Assembly (NCBI GenBank): GCA_025462865.1
Contig: JAOAPI010000150.1
Span: 1-64,000 of the forward strand
DNA: 64,000 bases
Direction of reading: 5' to 3'
Origin: Candidatus Sulfotelmatobacter sp.
GTDB taxonomy: Bacteria > Acidobacteriota > Terriglobia > Terriglobales > Acidobacteriaceae
A program made the position numbers and the translations under genes. Of the stretch, positions 1-9,209 are shown piece after piece. Positions within the stretch are counted from its first letter, which is position 1. The number at the start of each line of letters is the position of its first letter. The notes beneath the pieces were generated by a model. That model made no database searches, was not told the DNA's origin, and worked only from the letters and a program-made list of their open reading frames with translations.

Positions 1-555
1 TTCCGCAGTCCGCTCGACGACACGCCGTTCGAGATCTTCGGTTGTTCGTCTCCGCTGGCTCACATACCGCGCCTCTTGGAATGCGATCGCAGCCTGGTTC
101 ATCGCCACCTGCAGGAGAAGGCGTTCGGTCTCGGTCGGGAACTCCGGCCGTCGCGATCCGGCAACGAATACGCCGACGCTCTCCTGAAGGCCGAGATGAA
201 ACACCATTATCGAAGCGGTACCTTCAGCGAAAGGGCTGGCAATGTGCTGAGGCCCTCGCGGTGGATTCTCAACGAGATATGGCTCTAGGACACGACCGAT
301 TTCGTGTGCTTGCGCGTCTCGATAGCTGCCGTTGGCCGATCGAATCCACTCGCGGGGCAATTCGTCGACGAAATCAATGGCCCTTACATAGGCAAAGTCG
401 AGGCGAAGCATTCGAACCAGCACGTCGAGCAACGTGCTCGCCACCAGCGAAGACTCATGCCCGGTCCAGATCGCGGGCAGTGCCAAAACGCTCACCAGGT
501 CGTTGATGCAGCGTTCGAGGCGCTTGATCTCGTCGCTCTTGCTTTCTATCTCCAC
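1..555 (-). CDS. GAF-domain sensor protein, probable histidine kinase (N-terminal part)
   Basis: The reading frame runs off the left edge; 185 codons are visible. It starts at a GTG (553-555) preceded by GGAGAGG at good spacing, and that start overlaps the stop of the MEDS gene by about 10 bases, so the two are translationally coupled. After a short charged helix (IESKSDEIKRLERC) the visible part resembles a GAF sensor domain (roughly residues 15-160). It ends in a coiled-coil-like linker (EDLERRVVERTAE) of the kind that leads into a PAS or HisKA domain. The kinase domain itself lies outside the window, so the kinase call is inference from this architecture and from the usual pairing of MEDS proteins with kinases. 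Confidence 0.7.
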   Translation of the reverse strand, partial: MEIESKSDEIKRLERCINDLVSVLALPAIWTGHESSLVASTLLDVLVRMLRLDFAYVRAIDFVDELPREWIRSANGSYRDAQAHEIGRVLEPYLVENPPRGPQHIASPFAEGTASIMVFHLGLQESVGVFVAGSRRPEFPTETERLLLQVAMNQAAIAFQEARYVSQRRRTTEDLERRVVERTAE

Positions 556-1247
556 GTCGACCTCTCCGCCGGCTTTCGATCTTTCAGCGAGGATGTGGCT
601 GGGTCGGGTCCGCGCTGCTCTCGCAAGAATTCGTTTGGGGGCACAAAGAACGGGTTCTCTTGGAGGATTCCCCCTATGATGATCATCGGATGCGTTCGCA
701 TGATGTCTACAACGACCTCGCCGCCAAAGTTTGGAAGTTCGTATACGCAGACAACTGGATCGTCGGACGGCACAAGATTGGCGCGCGCTTCGTATTCCAG
801 TAAGCAGTCCACGTCGACGCGATGTTCGAGCGCCCACTCCATTTGCGTTACAAAACGAATGCGTCGGAATCCCTGCTCCCTAGCGCGGCCTCGAATCTCT
901 TGGATTAGTGCTCGGGTTCGGTTTTGATCGAAGAATCCACCCTGCAAATGGACGTCGGCCCATTCGAGCAGATCGAACTGGCCCTTCTGTTGCGCGGCGG
1001 TTACATCGATTCCTGCCGAGCGCAACCGCCGAAGGTGTTCGTCACGGCGCAGGGGATTCACGATGTGAACAGCTTTCTCGCCCCCTTTGAAGCCGTCTTC
1101 TATGAATGGCAGCAGGACACGATATTGGTCTTCGTGGCTTTTGAAGAACGCACAGATGTGACGCTCGGCGCCAAGGATCGTTCCCCCGATTCGAATCGGT
1201 CGATCGGGTTCCGGCAAATTGTCAGTGTTGACCGACCTACGCTCCAA
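546..1247 (-). CDS. MEDS-domain sensory protein
   Basis: A 233-residue soluble protein matching the MEDS (DcmR-type sensory) family. It has an opening HICAFF motif near residue 30, then a conserved LLPFIEDGFKGGEKAVHIVN stretch, a central GQFDLLEWADVHLQGGFFD segment and a VVCVYEL strand. In the family this domain is thought to sense small molecules, originally C1 or halogenated compounds in DcmR. No DNA-binding domain is fused here, so it probably passes a signal to the kinase encoded next. The start is TTG, supported by AGGAG seven bases upstream; no ATG is available near the N-terminus. It forms an overlapping pair with the GAF sensor gene. The ligand is unknown. Confidence 0.8.
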   Translation of the reverse strand: MERRSVNTDNLPEPDRPIRIGGTILGAERHICAFFKSHEDQYRVLLPFIEDGFKGGEKAVHIVNPLRRDEHLRRLRSAGIDVTAAQQKGQFDLLEWADVHLQGGFFDQNRTRALIQEIRGRAREQGFRRIRFVTQMEWALEHRVDVDCLLEYEARANLVPSDDPVVCVYELPNFGGEVVVDIMRTHPMIIIGGILQENPFFVPPNEFLREQRGPDPATSSLKDRKPAERSTWR

Positions 1248-1895
1248 ATCCCTGCTCCTGATGGCGATTTCTGCAACTTGGACTTTAACCCTACAATCAA
1301 TTGGTAGGCTTCTAGTACGAAGGCATTGCGACTGCGTCGGTTCGCCCTGCCAACCAAGTATGCTGATCGAACTGACCGCTTACGGGTTCGAACTGCAGGC
1401 TCGACAAAATCACAGTCTGTAACCGTCTGAGGCTCCCCAATGCCTCTAAGACGTTCGGCATCAAGCGAACATGAAACGGTTTTTGTTGATGCCTAGATTC
1501 GTAAGGCAGCGTCTCCGTAAAAGGTATTGATATCACTCGCTGTTTGCCTGCAGACCTAAAGCTTGTGCGCCGTTCCATGGGAGATGGACGGAACCAGTGC
1601 GGTCTCCGTGGCAGGGGAGCGCTCTACCGCAGGCAGCCAATTAGACCTATTGCATGTGCTAGTCGGGAGATAATCCGCGCTTCCGCGCTGGAAGGGTTCC
1701 CGCGAAATTGCCTTGGGGGGGCGGACACCTATACGCAAGCGGTGACGCCAACCAAGCGTGCGGCACAGACCAAATTGGTACCAATGATCTTGCCCACCAA
1801 GGTTGTTTTTGGGGAAGCCTGAGGGCTTTGGGTTCTTATTGGACCTTCTGAACCCTCGGGCAAAATGCCGATTTCTTGTAAGATGTCTGTTTTGT
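1248..1895. other. gene-poor intergenic stretch with a tRNA-like remnant
   Basis: No convincing gene is present; all open frames are short, arginine-rich and lack ribosome binding sites. On the minus strand, about 1590-1630, the sequence reads like the D arm and anticodon arm of a tRNA-Gly(GCC): GGTAGAGCG, then a loop CTGCCAC with T33 and GCC, then GGAGA. The acceptor arms do not pair and the anticodon stem is imperfect, so it is not a functional tRNA. An imperfect 9-bp inverted repeat (1817-1825 against 1854-1862) sits downstream of tRNA-Glu but lacks a U-tract. Confidence 0.4.
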
Positions 1896-1973
1896 TGGCG
1901 TCCCCGACGGGATTTGAACCCGTGTTACCGCCGTGAAAGGGCGATGTCCTAGGCCAGGCTAGACGACGGGGAC
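1896..1973 (-). tRNA. tRNA-Glu (anticodon TTC)
   Basis: A complete cloverleaf on the minus strand: a 7-bp acceptor stem GTCCCCG/CGGGGAC, an anticodon loop CTTTCAC inside a GCC/GGC stem giving anticodon TTC, a T arm with GGTTCAAATCC and a genomically encoded CCA tail (1896-1898). It has its own near-consensus promoter upstream. Confidence 0.97.
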
Positions 1974-2005
1974 GGCTGTGAGGTGATACCAAAGAGCGCC
2001 ACTTG

Positions 2006-2034
2006 ATCGTAACAACCCTGCTTAGGCCTGTCAA
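2006..2034 (-). promoter_or_regulatory. sigma-70 promoter of tRNA-Glu
   Basis: On the minus strand there is a perfect -35 TTGACA (2029-2034), a 17-bp spacer and a -10 TACGAT (2006-2011). The predicted start is about 25 bases before the mature tRNA 5' end. Confidence 0.85.
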
Positions 2035-2164
2035 AAAAGACGTTTGATATTCTGCTGGCTGGACCGCGTGATGTCTGTCACGATCCGATTTTCATGAATT
2101 CCAAGACCGTTTAAAATTGTGGAACCGCTGGTTGAGTGCGGCATCAGTACTATTCGAGGCGCAT

Positions 2165-2758
2165 GTGTCCGATCCACTCTTTCTAAGTCTCTGGTTTCCT
2201 GATTTCTCCGGCCCGGAAATGTTGCCGCACGCATTTTCCGTGCTGCAGCAGTTTCCTTTCTCGGCGCAGCGTCCCGGGATCAGCTACTTTGCGTTGCATC
2301 CTGTCTCCTGGAATGAAGCTACCGTGGTGGAGCGGCGGTTTCCGGGAGGCATCGACCCTGGACAGGCAACGCTGATTGCCGCCGAACAGGTTCATGACGA
2401 TTACGCTTACGTGTTCGAAGCTCACTGGGATTTGTGGACGCCGGACGCGTCGAACGAAAAGTGGGTGCTCGAACCGGCAGTCGTGAAATTTATTATTCAA
2501 GGGGAAGGATTCGACGAGGGAAGTTTCCGGCAGACGGGACACATCCAGATAGACTTCGGGTTGGATTCCTATTTCCTGCAGCCTGAGACGGAACTTAGCG
2601 AGCAGACTCGCGCGAAGATTCGCGACAATGTGGCGAAACTTGTCGAGTTCTCAACCAAGGTGGAAAAGAGCAGCGGCGCCAGCGCGCGGCTGCTCTGGTC
2701 TGAGTCGGAGGAAAGCCTGGCGCAGAAATTAATCGCGCGGCTTCAGAAGGTTCAGTAA
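2165..2758 (+). CDS. conserved hypothetical protein
   Basis: I do not recognise the family. From the preferred start the product is 197 residues, acidic and without signal peptide or membrane segment, beginning MSDPLFLSLWFPDF. The GTG at 2165 is chosen because GAGG lies five bases upstream; an in-frame TTG at 2117 has no ribosome binding site. It has an aromatic-rich N-terminal half (FSAQRPGISYFALHPVSW) and a C-terminal helix with a charged pattern (EQTRAKIRDNVAKLVEFSTK), so it is probably a compact cytoplasmic protein. It stands alone, converging on ppdK. Confidence 0.7.
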   Translation: MSDPLFLSLWFPDFSGPEMLPHAFSVLQQFPFSAQRPGISYFALHPVSWNEATVVERRFPGGIDPGQATLIAAEQVHDDYAYVFEAHWDLWTPDASNEKWVLEPAVVKFIIQGEGFDEGSFRQTGHIQIDFGLDSYFLQPETELSEQTRAKIRDNVAKLVEFSTKVEKSSGASARLLWSESEESLAQKLIARLQKVQ

Positions 2759-2762
2759 ACCG

Positions 2763-2790
2763 CAGACGGCCCATTGGGATTTGCCGTCTG
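2763..2790. terminator. hairpin between convergent genes
   Basis: An 8-bp perfect inverted repeat, CAGACGGC and GCCGTCTG, with a 12-base loop lies between the ends of the hypothetical gene and ppdK. It has no U-tract on either strand, so termination is only suggested by position. Confidence 0.4.
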
Positions 2791-2830
2791 AATACATAGG
2801 ACGGCTCGGTGAACCTTGGTGGCACAAATT

Positions 2831-5566
2831 CTATTTCGTTCGTCCGCCCTCGACTTTCAATTTGTCAGAGGCGCCGGCCTGAGCTGCAGCTAGCCGCGCC
2901 GTGAGCACGCGGAACGGAGAGCAGGACACGTAATCCATTCCCACCTGATGGCAAAATTCGACAGATGATGGGTCGCCGCCGTGCTCGCCACAGATTCCGA
3001 CCTCCAGCTTGGGACGCGTTTTCCGTCCGCGCTCAATTCCGATCCGCACCAGTTCGCCCACACCATCGCGGTCGATGGCGGCAAAGGGATCCTGTTTTAG
3101 AATTCCTTCCGCAAGATATGTAGGCAGAACCTTGTTCACGTCATCGCGCGAGAAACCAAATGTGGTCTGCGTTAGGTCGTTAGTGCCAAAGGAGAAGAAC
3201 TCTGCTTCTTTCGCAATCTCGTCCGCAACCAGGCAGGCCCGGGGAAGTTCGATCATTGTGCCGACGAGATAATGCACGTGCCTTCCCTTCTCTTTGAAGA
3301 CTTCTTCGGCTACACGGCGGACGATTGCGCCCTGATTCGCCATTTCTTTCACGGTTGAAATAAGCGGGATCATTACTTCCGCGTGAGTCTTGATGCCGTC
3401 CTTGTCGACGGCCACCATCGCTTCGAAGATTGCCCGCGCCTGCATCTCCGTGATTTCTGGATAAGTGATTCCGAGGCGGCAGCCGCGGTGTCCAAGCATG
3501 GGATTGAATTCGTGCAATTCTTCGACACGACCGAGCAGAGTGCGGAGTTCTTTCAGTTTTGCTGAACGCGGCTTGGTGGCTTCAAGCACCGCAATCTCGA
3601 CCATCAACTCTTCGCGCTTGGGCAGGAACTCGTGCAGCGGCGGATCGAGCAAGCGAATGGTCACGGGCAGTCCATTCATCGCTTTGAACAGGCCGATGAA
3701 ATCGGCGCGCTGCATGGGGAGCAATTTTTTCAGGGCGATGCGACGATCTTTTTCGTTGTCGGCGAGGATCATCGTTCGCATGTGCGGAATACGATCCTCG
3801 GCGAAGAACATATGCTCAGTGCGGCACAGGCCGATGCCTTCGGCGCCAAAGTTTTTGGCCTGGATTGCATCACGCGGGATGTCGGCATTAGCGCGCACGC
3901 CGATCTTGCGAAACGGCTCCGCCCATCCCATCAGCTTCTGCAGTTCGGCATCGTCGGAAGAGGCTTCCAGGGTGTTGAGCTTCCCCTTGATTACGCGGCC
4001 AGTGGTTCCATCGAGCGAGATCCAGTCTCCTTCTCTGAACACCTGGCCTTTGACGCGCATCTCGCCGGCGCGCTCATCGACTTGGATATCGCCCGCACCG
4101 GCGACGCAGCATTTTCCCATGCCGCGCGTAACCACGGCGGCGTGGCTTGTCATGCCGCCGCGTGAGGTAAGAATGCCGACGGCCACTTCCATACCCTGAA
4201 TGTCTTCCGGCGTGGTTTCCGCTCGCACCAAAATCACTGGGTTTTTTCGGTCATGGCCAGCCTTTTTCACCGCGTCTTCAGCTGTGAAAACGATCTGTCC
4301 GACCGCCGCGCCCGGGGATGCCGGCAATCCTGTCGCAAGCACTTCGACCTTGGTACTTTTCTCGTCGAGGCGCGGAACAAGGAAGTCGTAGAGTTGATTC
4401 GGTTCCACACGGAAAATCGCCTCCTCTTTAGTGATCAGTCCTTCATCCACCATTTGAATCGCGACTCGTACGGCGGCGCGTCCCGTGCGCTTGCCGTTGC
4501 GGGTCTGCAGCATGTAGAGCTTTCCGTCCTGAATGGTGAATTCGAAATCCTGCATGTCGTGGTAGTGCTTTTCGAGGCGAGTGGTAATATCGCGGAGTTG
4601 GTCGTAGACCTGCGGCATGATCTTCTGCAGCTCGGAGATATGCACTGGAGTGCGCACGCCGGAGACCACGTCCTCGCCCTGAGCGTTCATCAGAAACTCG
4701 CCGTAAAATTCCTTCGCGCCAGTCGCGGGATTGCGCGTGAAGCCTACGCCAGTACCGCTCGTCTCCCCGAGATTGCCATAGACCATCGCTTGAACGTTGA
4801 CCGCGGTGCCAAGCATGTCATCAATGTTATTGATGCGGCGATAATGTTTGGCGCGATCGTTCTGCCACGAGCGAAATACTGCATCGCGGGCCATGACTAG
4901 CTGCTCGTGCGGATCTTGCGGGAAGTCGCGCTTGGCGTGCTTCTTCACGATCTTCTTGTATTCCTCAATTACTTCTTTCAATGCCTTGGCGTCGAGTTCG
5001 GTGTCGAGCTTGGCTTTCTTCTGCTTTTTCTTTGCGTCAAACACTTCATCGAAAGCAGATTTTGGAATCTCCAGCACAACGTTGCCGAACATCTGAATCA
5101 GACGCCGGTAGGAATCCGCGGCGAATCGCGGATTATTACTGCGCTTGGCCAGCGACTCGACGCTCTTATCGTTCAATCCGAGATTGAGAATGGTATCCAT
5201 CATGCCGGGCATGGAAAACTTTGCACCGGAGCGAACGCTTACCAACAGCGGATTCTCACCGGTTCCCAGTTTCTGCCCTTGCAACGCTTCGAGTTTGGCA
5301 AGAGCGTCTTGCATCTGGCGGTCGACTTCTTTGGACACGCCGCCCTTTCGCATGTATTCGCGGCAGGCTTCGGTCTGTATGGTGAAACCCGGAGGCACGG
5401 GGAGACCCGCATTCGTCATTTCAGCGAGACCGGCTCCTTTGCCGCCCAAATCATCTTTCATCTTGCCGTTGCCGTCCGCCTTGCCGCCGCCGAAAAAGTA
5501 AACGTACTTCGTTGAGGATTTTGCATTTTGTTGCACGCCAGCTTCGGGGAGAGTGACTGTCGCCAT
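2831..5566 (-). CDS. ppdK: pyruvate, phosphate dikinase
   Basis: This enzyme interconverts pyruvate, ATP and Pi with PEP, AMP and PPi, in gluconeogenesis or PPi-dependent glycolysis. The 911-residue length is normal. The N-terminal nucleotide-binding domain carries FGGGKADGNG and KGAGLAEM. The central phosphohistidine domain has GGMTSHAAVVTRGMGKCCV with its catalytic His. The C-terminal PEP/pyruvate TIM barrel has GLCRTEHMFF, FNPMLGHRGCRLG, FSFGTNDLTQTT and GICGEHGGD. ATG follows AAAGGAC at good spacing. No regulatory PPDK kinase gene is nearby. Together with glpX and glycerate kinase elsewhere in the window it fits gluconeogenic carbon flow. Confidence 0.98.
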   Translation of the reverse strand: MATVTLPEAGVQQNAKSSTKYVYFFGGGKADGNGKMKDDLGGKGAGLAEMTNAGLPVPPGFTIQTEACREYMRKGGVSKEVDRQMQDALAKLEALQGQKLGTGENPLLVSVRSGAKFSMPGMMDTILNLGLNDKSVESLAKRSNNPRFAADSYRRLIQMFGNVVLEIPKSAFDEVFDAKKKQKKAKLDTELDAKALKEVIEEYKKIVKKHAKRDFPQDPHEQLVMARDAVFRSWQNDRAKHYRRINNIDDMLGTAVNVQAMVYGNLGETSGTGVGFTRNPATGAKEFYGEFLMNAQGEDVVSGVRTPVHISELQKIMPQVYDQLRDITTRLEKHYHDMQDFEFTIQDGKLYMLQTRNGKRTGRAAVRVAIQMVDEGLITKEEAIFRVEPNQLYDFLVPRLDEKSTKVEVLATGLPASPGAAVGQIVFTAEDAVKKAGHDRKNPVILVRAETTPEDIQGMEVAVGILTSRGGMTSHAAVVTRGMGKCCVAGAGDIQVDERAGEMRVKGQVFREGDWISLDGTTGRVIKGKLNTLEASSDDAELQKLMGWAEPFRKIGVRANADIPRDAIQAKNFGAEGIGLCRTEHMFFAEDRIPHMRTMILADNEKDRRIALKKLLPMQRADFIGLFKAMNGLPVTIRLLDPPLHEFLPKREELMVEIAVLEATKPRSAKLKELRTLLGRVEELHEFNPMLGHRGCRLGITYPEITEMQARAIFEAMVAVDKDGIKTHAEVMIPLISTVKEMANQGAIVRRVAEEVFKEKGRHVHYLVGTMIELPRACLVADEIAKEAEFFSFGTNDLTQTTFGFSRDDVNKVLPTYLAEGILKQDPFAAIDRDGVGELVRIGIERGRKTRPKLEVGICGEHGGDPSSVEFCHQVGMDYVSCSPFRVLTARLAAAQAGASDKLKVEGGRTK

Positions 5567-5633
5567 AATAAGTCCTTTATCCTATGATTTGATTGGCGTA
5601 GCGCTCTACGCGCTGCAATCGCCTGCCTACGTT

Positions 5634-7778
5634 CTATGTGTTCCCTTCTTTTACGATCTCGGAAAAATCGGCGATGGTGGAAAATTCCCTTAGCAACGTT
5701 CTCAGGAGCGCGAGCCGGTTCGCTCGGACCTTTTGATCTTCGACCATCACCATGACTTTGTCGAAAAATGCATCAACGCGGTCGCGCGCGGTAGAGAGCA
5801 GCATAAGCGCTTCGCGATATTCTTTTTTCTTGCGGTGCGCTTCGATTTGTTGCGCATGAGTCTCAAGGAATGCGGCCAGATTCTTTTCCTCGGGCGCGGA
5901 TTCGGGCAGGGCTTCAAACTTCGGCGACGGCTGAATGCCTTTTTCTCCAGCTTGCCTCAGAATGTTTCGCATGCGTTTGCAGGCGGCGCCAATTGCCGTA
6001 AATTCCGGCATATGCATCACCTGCTTCACCGCATCGGCCCGAGCCAACAGGTCAACCACGTCGTCCGCGTCCGGCGCCAGGACTGCTTTGACGACGTCGT
6101 AGGAGTAGCCGCGCACGTCCTTCAGATAAAACTCCAGCCGTTCGCGTAATAAAGTTTTGATCGACTCGTCGAACTTCGCGTCATCGACAAACTTCTTCTC
6201 CGCTTCCGATCCCTGATAGCCCGCGAGGGCATCCCGCATCATGTCGCCGAGCCGTAGCGGCAATTTCTTTTCCGCAATCACTTTTACAATTGCATTCGCC
6301 TGCCTTCGAAGCGCGAATGGATCCTTCGACCCACTCGGGACCAAGCCGAGGGCAAACATTCCGGCAATCGTATCCGCCTTATCACCGACGGAAAGCACTG
6401 CACCTTCCAGGGACGGGGGCACGTCGTCCTCGGTGGATTCCGGTTTGTAGTGATCGTAGATTGCATCCGCGATGGCCAAACGAGTCGCTTGAGGCAAACT
6501 ATGGTCAAGCTCCTGCACGCGCGCATAAAGTCCACCGACAATGCCTTGTAGTTCCGTGAATTCTTTCACCAGTTCGGTGGTGAGATCGGATTTCGACAGG
6601 CACGCTGCTTTGTGGATTACGCCGGGACGAACTGCCATCCCGCTCTGCTTGATGATCTCACTCAGCCAACTGCACAGACGCTGCACTCGTCGCGTCTTCT
6701 CGTAATAATTTCCCAGATCTTTCTGAAACGTAACGTGCCGCAGCAGTTCGAAGCGCTCCAGCAACGATTTTTTCTGATCAGTTTCCCAGAAGAATCGCGC
6801 GTCGTTGAAGCGGGCGCGCAGCACGCGCTCGTTGCCGTGCCGGATCAGACCTTGCGGATCGCCATCGGTATTCAGCACCGCGAGAAAATACGGCAGGAGC
6901 TTGTGGTCCGGACCCTCTAATGCAAAATATTTCTGATGGTCACGCATCACAGTGACCAAAACTTCTTCAGGTAGCGCCAGAAATTGGGGATCGAAACCGC
7001 CAAGAATCGCGGATGGAAACTCGGTCAGATTCACAACGGTATCGAGCAGAGAATTGTCTTCGCGCCATCGTGCGCCGGGTATGGTGCGGGCGGCCGCGTC
7101 CAGGGCTTTGCGAATCTGCTGCTCGCGTTCCGCGCGTCCCAATACTTTGGCTGCGCGCAGAGCATCAATGTAGGGAGAGCCGGCGCGGGGAATAACTACA
7201 TCGCTGTGAGACAACATCCTGTGCCCGCGCGAAATCTTTCCGGCGCCGATCCCGTCGAACTCCAGCGGAATCGTCTCGCCATCGAGCATTGCTACCAGCC
7301 AGCGTAGCGGACGCACGAAGCGCTCGTTGGGCTTTCGCCAGTACATATTTTTCGGCCAGTAAATCGATGAGAGTTCCTTGGGAAGATGCTCCGCGAGAAT
7401 CTCAGCCGCACTCCTGCCTTTCTTAGTGACTTTCGCGGCAAGGTATTCGCCTTTCGAGGTTGTGATCCTCTCAAGCTGCGAAACTTGCACTGCGGCCTTC
7501 TTGGCAAAAGCATGGGCGGCAGGTGTGGGCTGACCGTCTTTATACGCAATGTTGACCGAGGGGCCGGTGATTTCCTCCGTCACATCAGGTTGTGCTGAAG
7601 GAAGTTCCGCAGCCATCACTGCGAGCCGCCGCGGAGTATCGAATGTGGAGACTTCTTTTGACGCCAGCCGCTCACGACTGAGCATGGCAGTGACACGCTC
7701 GCGCAATTCCTGCGATGCGGCGGCGATCATCCGCGCCGGGATTTCTTCGCAGCCGATCTCGAGTAGAAAATCTGGCAT
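5634..7778 (-). CDS. glyS: glycyl-tRNA synthetase beta subunit
   Basis: Beta chain of the alpha2beta2 bacterial glycyl-tRNA synthetase, needed for tRNA-Gly recognition. The hallmark N-terminus MPDFLLEIGCEEIPARM is present, followed by TPRRLAV, the family core (PKNMYWRK, RFVRPLRWLVAML, RGHRMLSH) and an HD-like region (KSDLTTELVKEF, ELQGIVGG); the C-terminal part is the anticodon-binding-like domain. An upstream in-frame ATG at 7802 would add eight residues; 7778 is preferred because homologues begin there. It lies 170 bases downstream of glyQ, an unusually wide gap for this pair because a repeat is inserted. Confidence 0.97.
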   Translation of the reverse strand: MPDFLLEIGCEEIPARMIAAASQELRERVTAMLSRERLASKEVSTFDTPRRLAVMAAELPSAQPDVTEEITGPSVNIAYKDGQPTPAAHAFAKKAAVQVSQLERITTSKGEYLAAKVTKKGRSAAEILAEHLPKELSSIYWPKNMYWRKPNERFVRPLRWLVAMLDGETIPLEFDGIGAGKISRGHRMLSHSDVVIPRAGSPYIDALRAAKVLGRAEREQQIRKALDAAARTIPGARWREDNSLLDTVVNLTEFPSAILGGFDPQFLALPEEVLVTVMRDHQKYFALEGPDHKLLPYFLAVLNTDGDPQGLIRHGNERVLRARFNDARFFWETDQKKSLLERFELLRHVTFQKDLGNYYEKTRRVQRLCSWLSEIIKQSGMAVRPGVIHKAACLSKSDLTTELVKEFTELQGIVGGLYARVQELDHSLPQATRLAIADAIYDHYKPESTEDDVPPSLEGAVLSVGDKADTIAGMFALGLVPSGSKDPFALRRQANAIVKVIAEKKLPLRLGDMMRDALAGYQGSEAEKKFVDDAKFDESIKTLLRERLEFYLKDVRGYSYDVVKAVLAPDADDVVDLLARADAVKQVMHMPEFTAIGAACKRMRNILRQAGEKGIQPSPKFEALPESAPEEKNLAAFLETHAQQIEAHRKKKEYREALMLLSTARDRVDAFFDKVMVMVEDQKVRANRLALLRTLLREFSTIADFSEIVKEGNT

Positions 7779-7897
7779 TGGTAAACCTTCGAACGGAACC
7801 ACTGGAGCATCGCGGCGCGCTCGTAGTCCTAACTACCAGAAACGGCCGACTCACAGAGAGAATGCCTACCCGTTACCTCTACGCCACCGTTGATACG

Positions 7898-7958
7898 GGA
7901 TCCTTCGACGGCGTGGGAACTTCGCTTCGCGAACTTTTCCACTTCGCTCAGGATGACA
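7898..7958 (-). repeat. interspersed repeat of the CHPERSEG/VILSEAKDL type
   Basis: On the minus strand the element begins TGTCATCCTGAGCGAAG and ends CGTCGAAGGATCC. I recognise this as the widespread non-coding repeat whose spurious translations contain CHPERSEG or ILSEAKDL; here one frame gives [13 protein letters not shown]. It has internal pseudo-repeats of GCGAAG. It overlaps the last codons and the TGA of glyQ, so glyQ uses a stop codon supplied by the repeat. Whether it has a function is unknown. Confidence 0.65.
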
Positions 7959-8994
7959 GAACTGCCGGCGACAATTTTTCTTGGCGCTTGCTCTCCTTTT
8001 TCTCGCGAACCGGCGCAGGCTCGTCAGAGTTTTCCGATGAGGGTATCTCACCCTTCTGTTGATCCACCCAAGCTTTAGCGATGCCCACTGCCAACGCCCG
8101 TACGCGGCCGATGACGCCGACGCGTTCCGTCACGGAAATCGCGCCGCGAGCGTCGAGGATGTTGAACAAGTGAGAGCATTTCAGGCACAGGTCGTAAGCT
8201 GCCAGCAAAGGAAACCGCGACTTATCCCGCGCAATGCCATCGTACACGGCCTTCTCTTTCGAGAGGCCCGCATACTGAGCCAACAATTCCCTGCACTCCG
8301 CCTCGTACAGATCAAAATGCTTCCAGGCCTTATCGACATCGGCAAGTTCGAAGTTGTGGACGGAGAACTGCAGCTCGTCTGCCAGCCGCACGTCGCCGTA
8401 TTTCATTTCGAGTCCGGTTTCCAGATCGCGCGCCCACACGATGTCGTAGATTGAATCGACGTCCTGCAAAAATGCTCCGATGCGCTCCAATCCGTACGTC
8501 AGCTCGACAGAAATCGGAAACAAATCCACGCCGCCGCACTGCTGGAAATAGGTGAACTGCGTGATCTCCAATCCATCGAGCATCACCTGCCAACCGACAC
8601 CCCAGGCACTGAGCGTGGGCGCTTCCCAGTTATCTTCCTCGAACTTGATGTCGTGATGCCGCAGATCGATGCCAATCGCACTCAGCGATTCCAAATACAA
8701 CTCCTGAATGTTTTCGGGCGGAGGCTTCAGAATCACCTGCAACTGCATGTGCTTGAACAACCGGTTGGGATTCTCTCCATAACGCCCGTCGGCCGGACGC
8801 CGCGACGGCTGCACGTAAGCGACTTTGTAAGGCTTCGGTCCGAGGACGCGGAGAAAGGTCTCTGGAGCCATGGTTCCCGCACCCACTTCCACATCGTAGG
8901 GCTGCTGTAGGACGCATCCCCGCTCAGCCCAAAAGGCTTGCAAGCGAAGGATGAGCTCCTGAAACGTCAGCGGATTCGAGTGCGACGACGCCAT
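7948..8994 (-). CDS. glyQ: glycyl-tRNA synthetase alpha subunit
   Basis: Catalytic chain of class II glycyl-tRNA synthetase, making glycyl-adenylate and charging tRNA-Gly. The family signature is clear: [66 protein letters not shown] and TYFQQCGG. The ATG at 8994 gives [11 protein letters not shown]; an upstream in-frame start at 9069 would add 25 unlikely residues. The core ends about residue 310. It is followed by a charged, Glu/Lys-rich tail whose last four residues (VLSS) and stop are encoded by the interspersed repeat, so the C-terminus is probably altered relative to relatives. Confidence 0.97.
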   Translation of the reverse strand: MASSHSNPLTFQELILRLQAFWAERGCVLQQPYDVEVGAGTMAPETFLRVLGPKPYKVAYVQPSRRPADGRYGENPNRLFKHMQLQVILKPPPENIQELYLESLSAIGIDLRHHDIKFEEDNWEAPTLSAWGVGWQVMLDGLEITQFTYFQQCGGVDLFPISVELTYGLERIGAFLQDVDSIYDIVWARDLETGLEMKYGDVRLADELQFSVHNFELADVDKAWKHFDLYEAECRELLAQYAGLSKEKAVYDGIARDKSRFPLLAAYDLCLKCSHLFNILDARGAISVTERVGVIGRVRALAVGIAKAWVDQQKGEIPSSENSDEPAPVREKKESKRQEKLSPAVLSS

Positions 8995-9209
8995 GGATGA
9001 AGTTGTTCTGAAATCCCCAATGCCAGGAGCCAGATGGTGCAATGCGGTAGAATGCCGCCGTTTAACCATCGATTGTACTGGAAGGGGACCATGCCCGTCA
9101 GCCTCACGCGAGGAAAACTACACGCAGCTTGACGCGGGGAGTATACTTCCGCGCAACCTCGAGTGCGGGCCTTTTGTTTTTTAAATCTACTAATTGGGGC
9201 GGAACACAA

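Noticed and set aside
4907..5515. A long plus-strand open frame opposite ppdK
   Set aside because: It is an antisense shadow of a highly conserved gene and has no ribosome binding site or recognisable motif.
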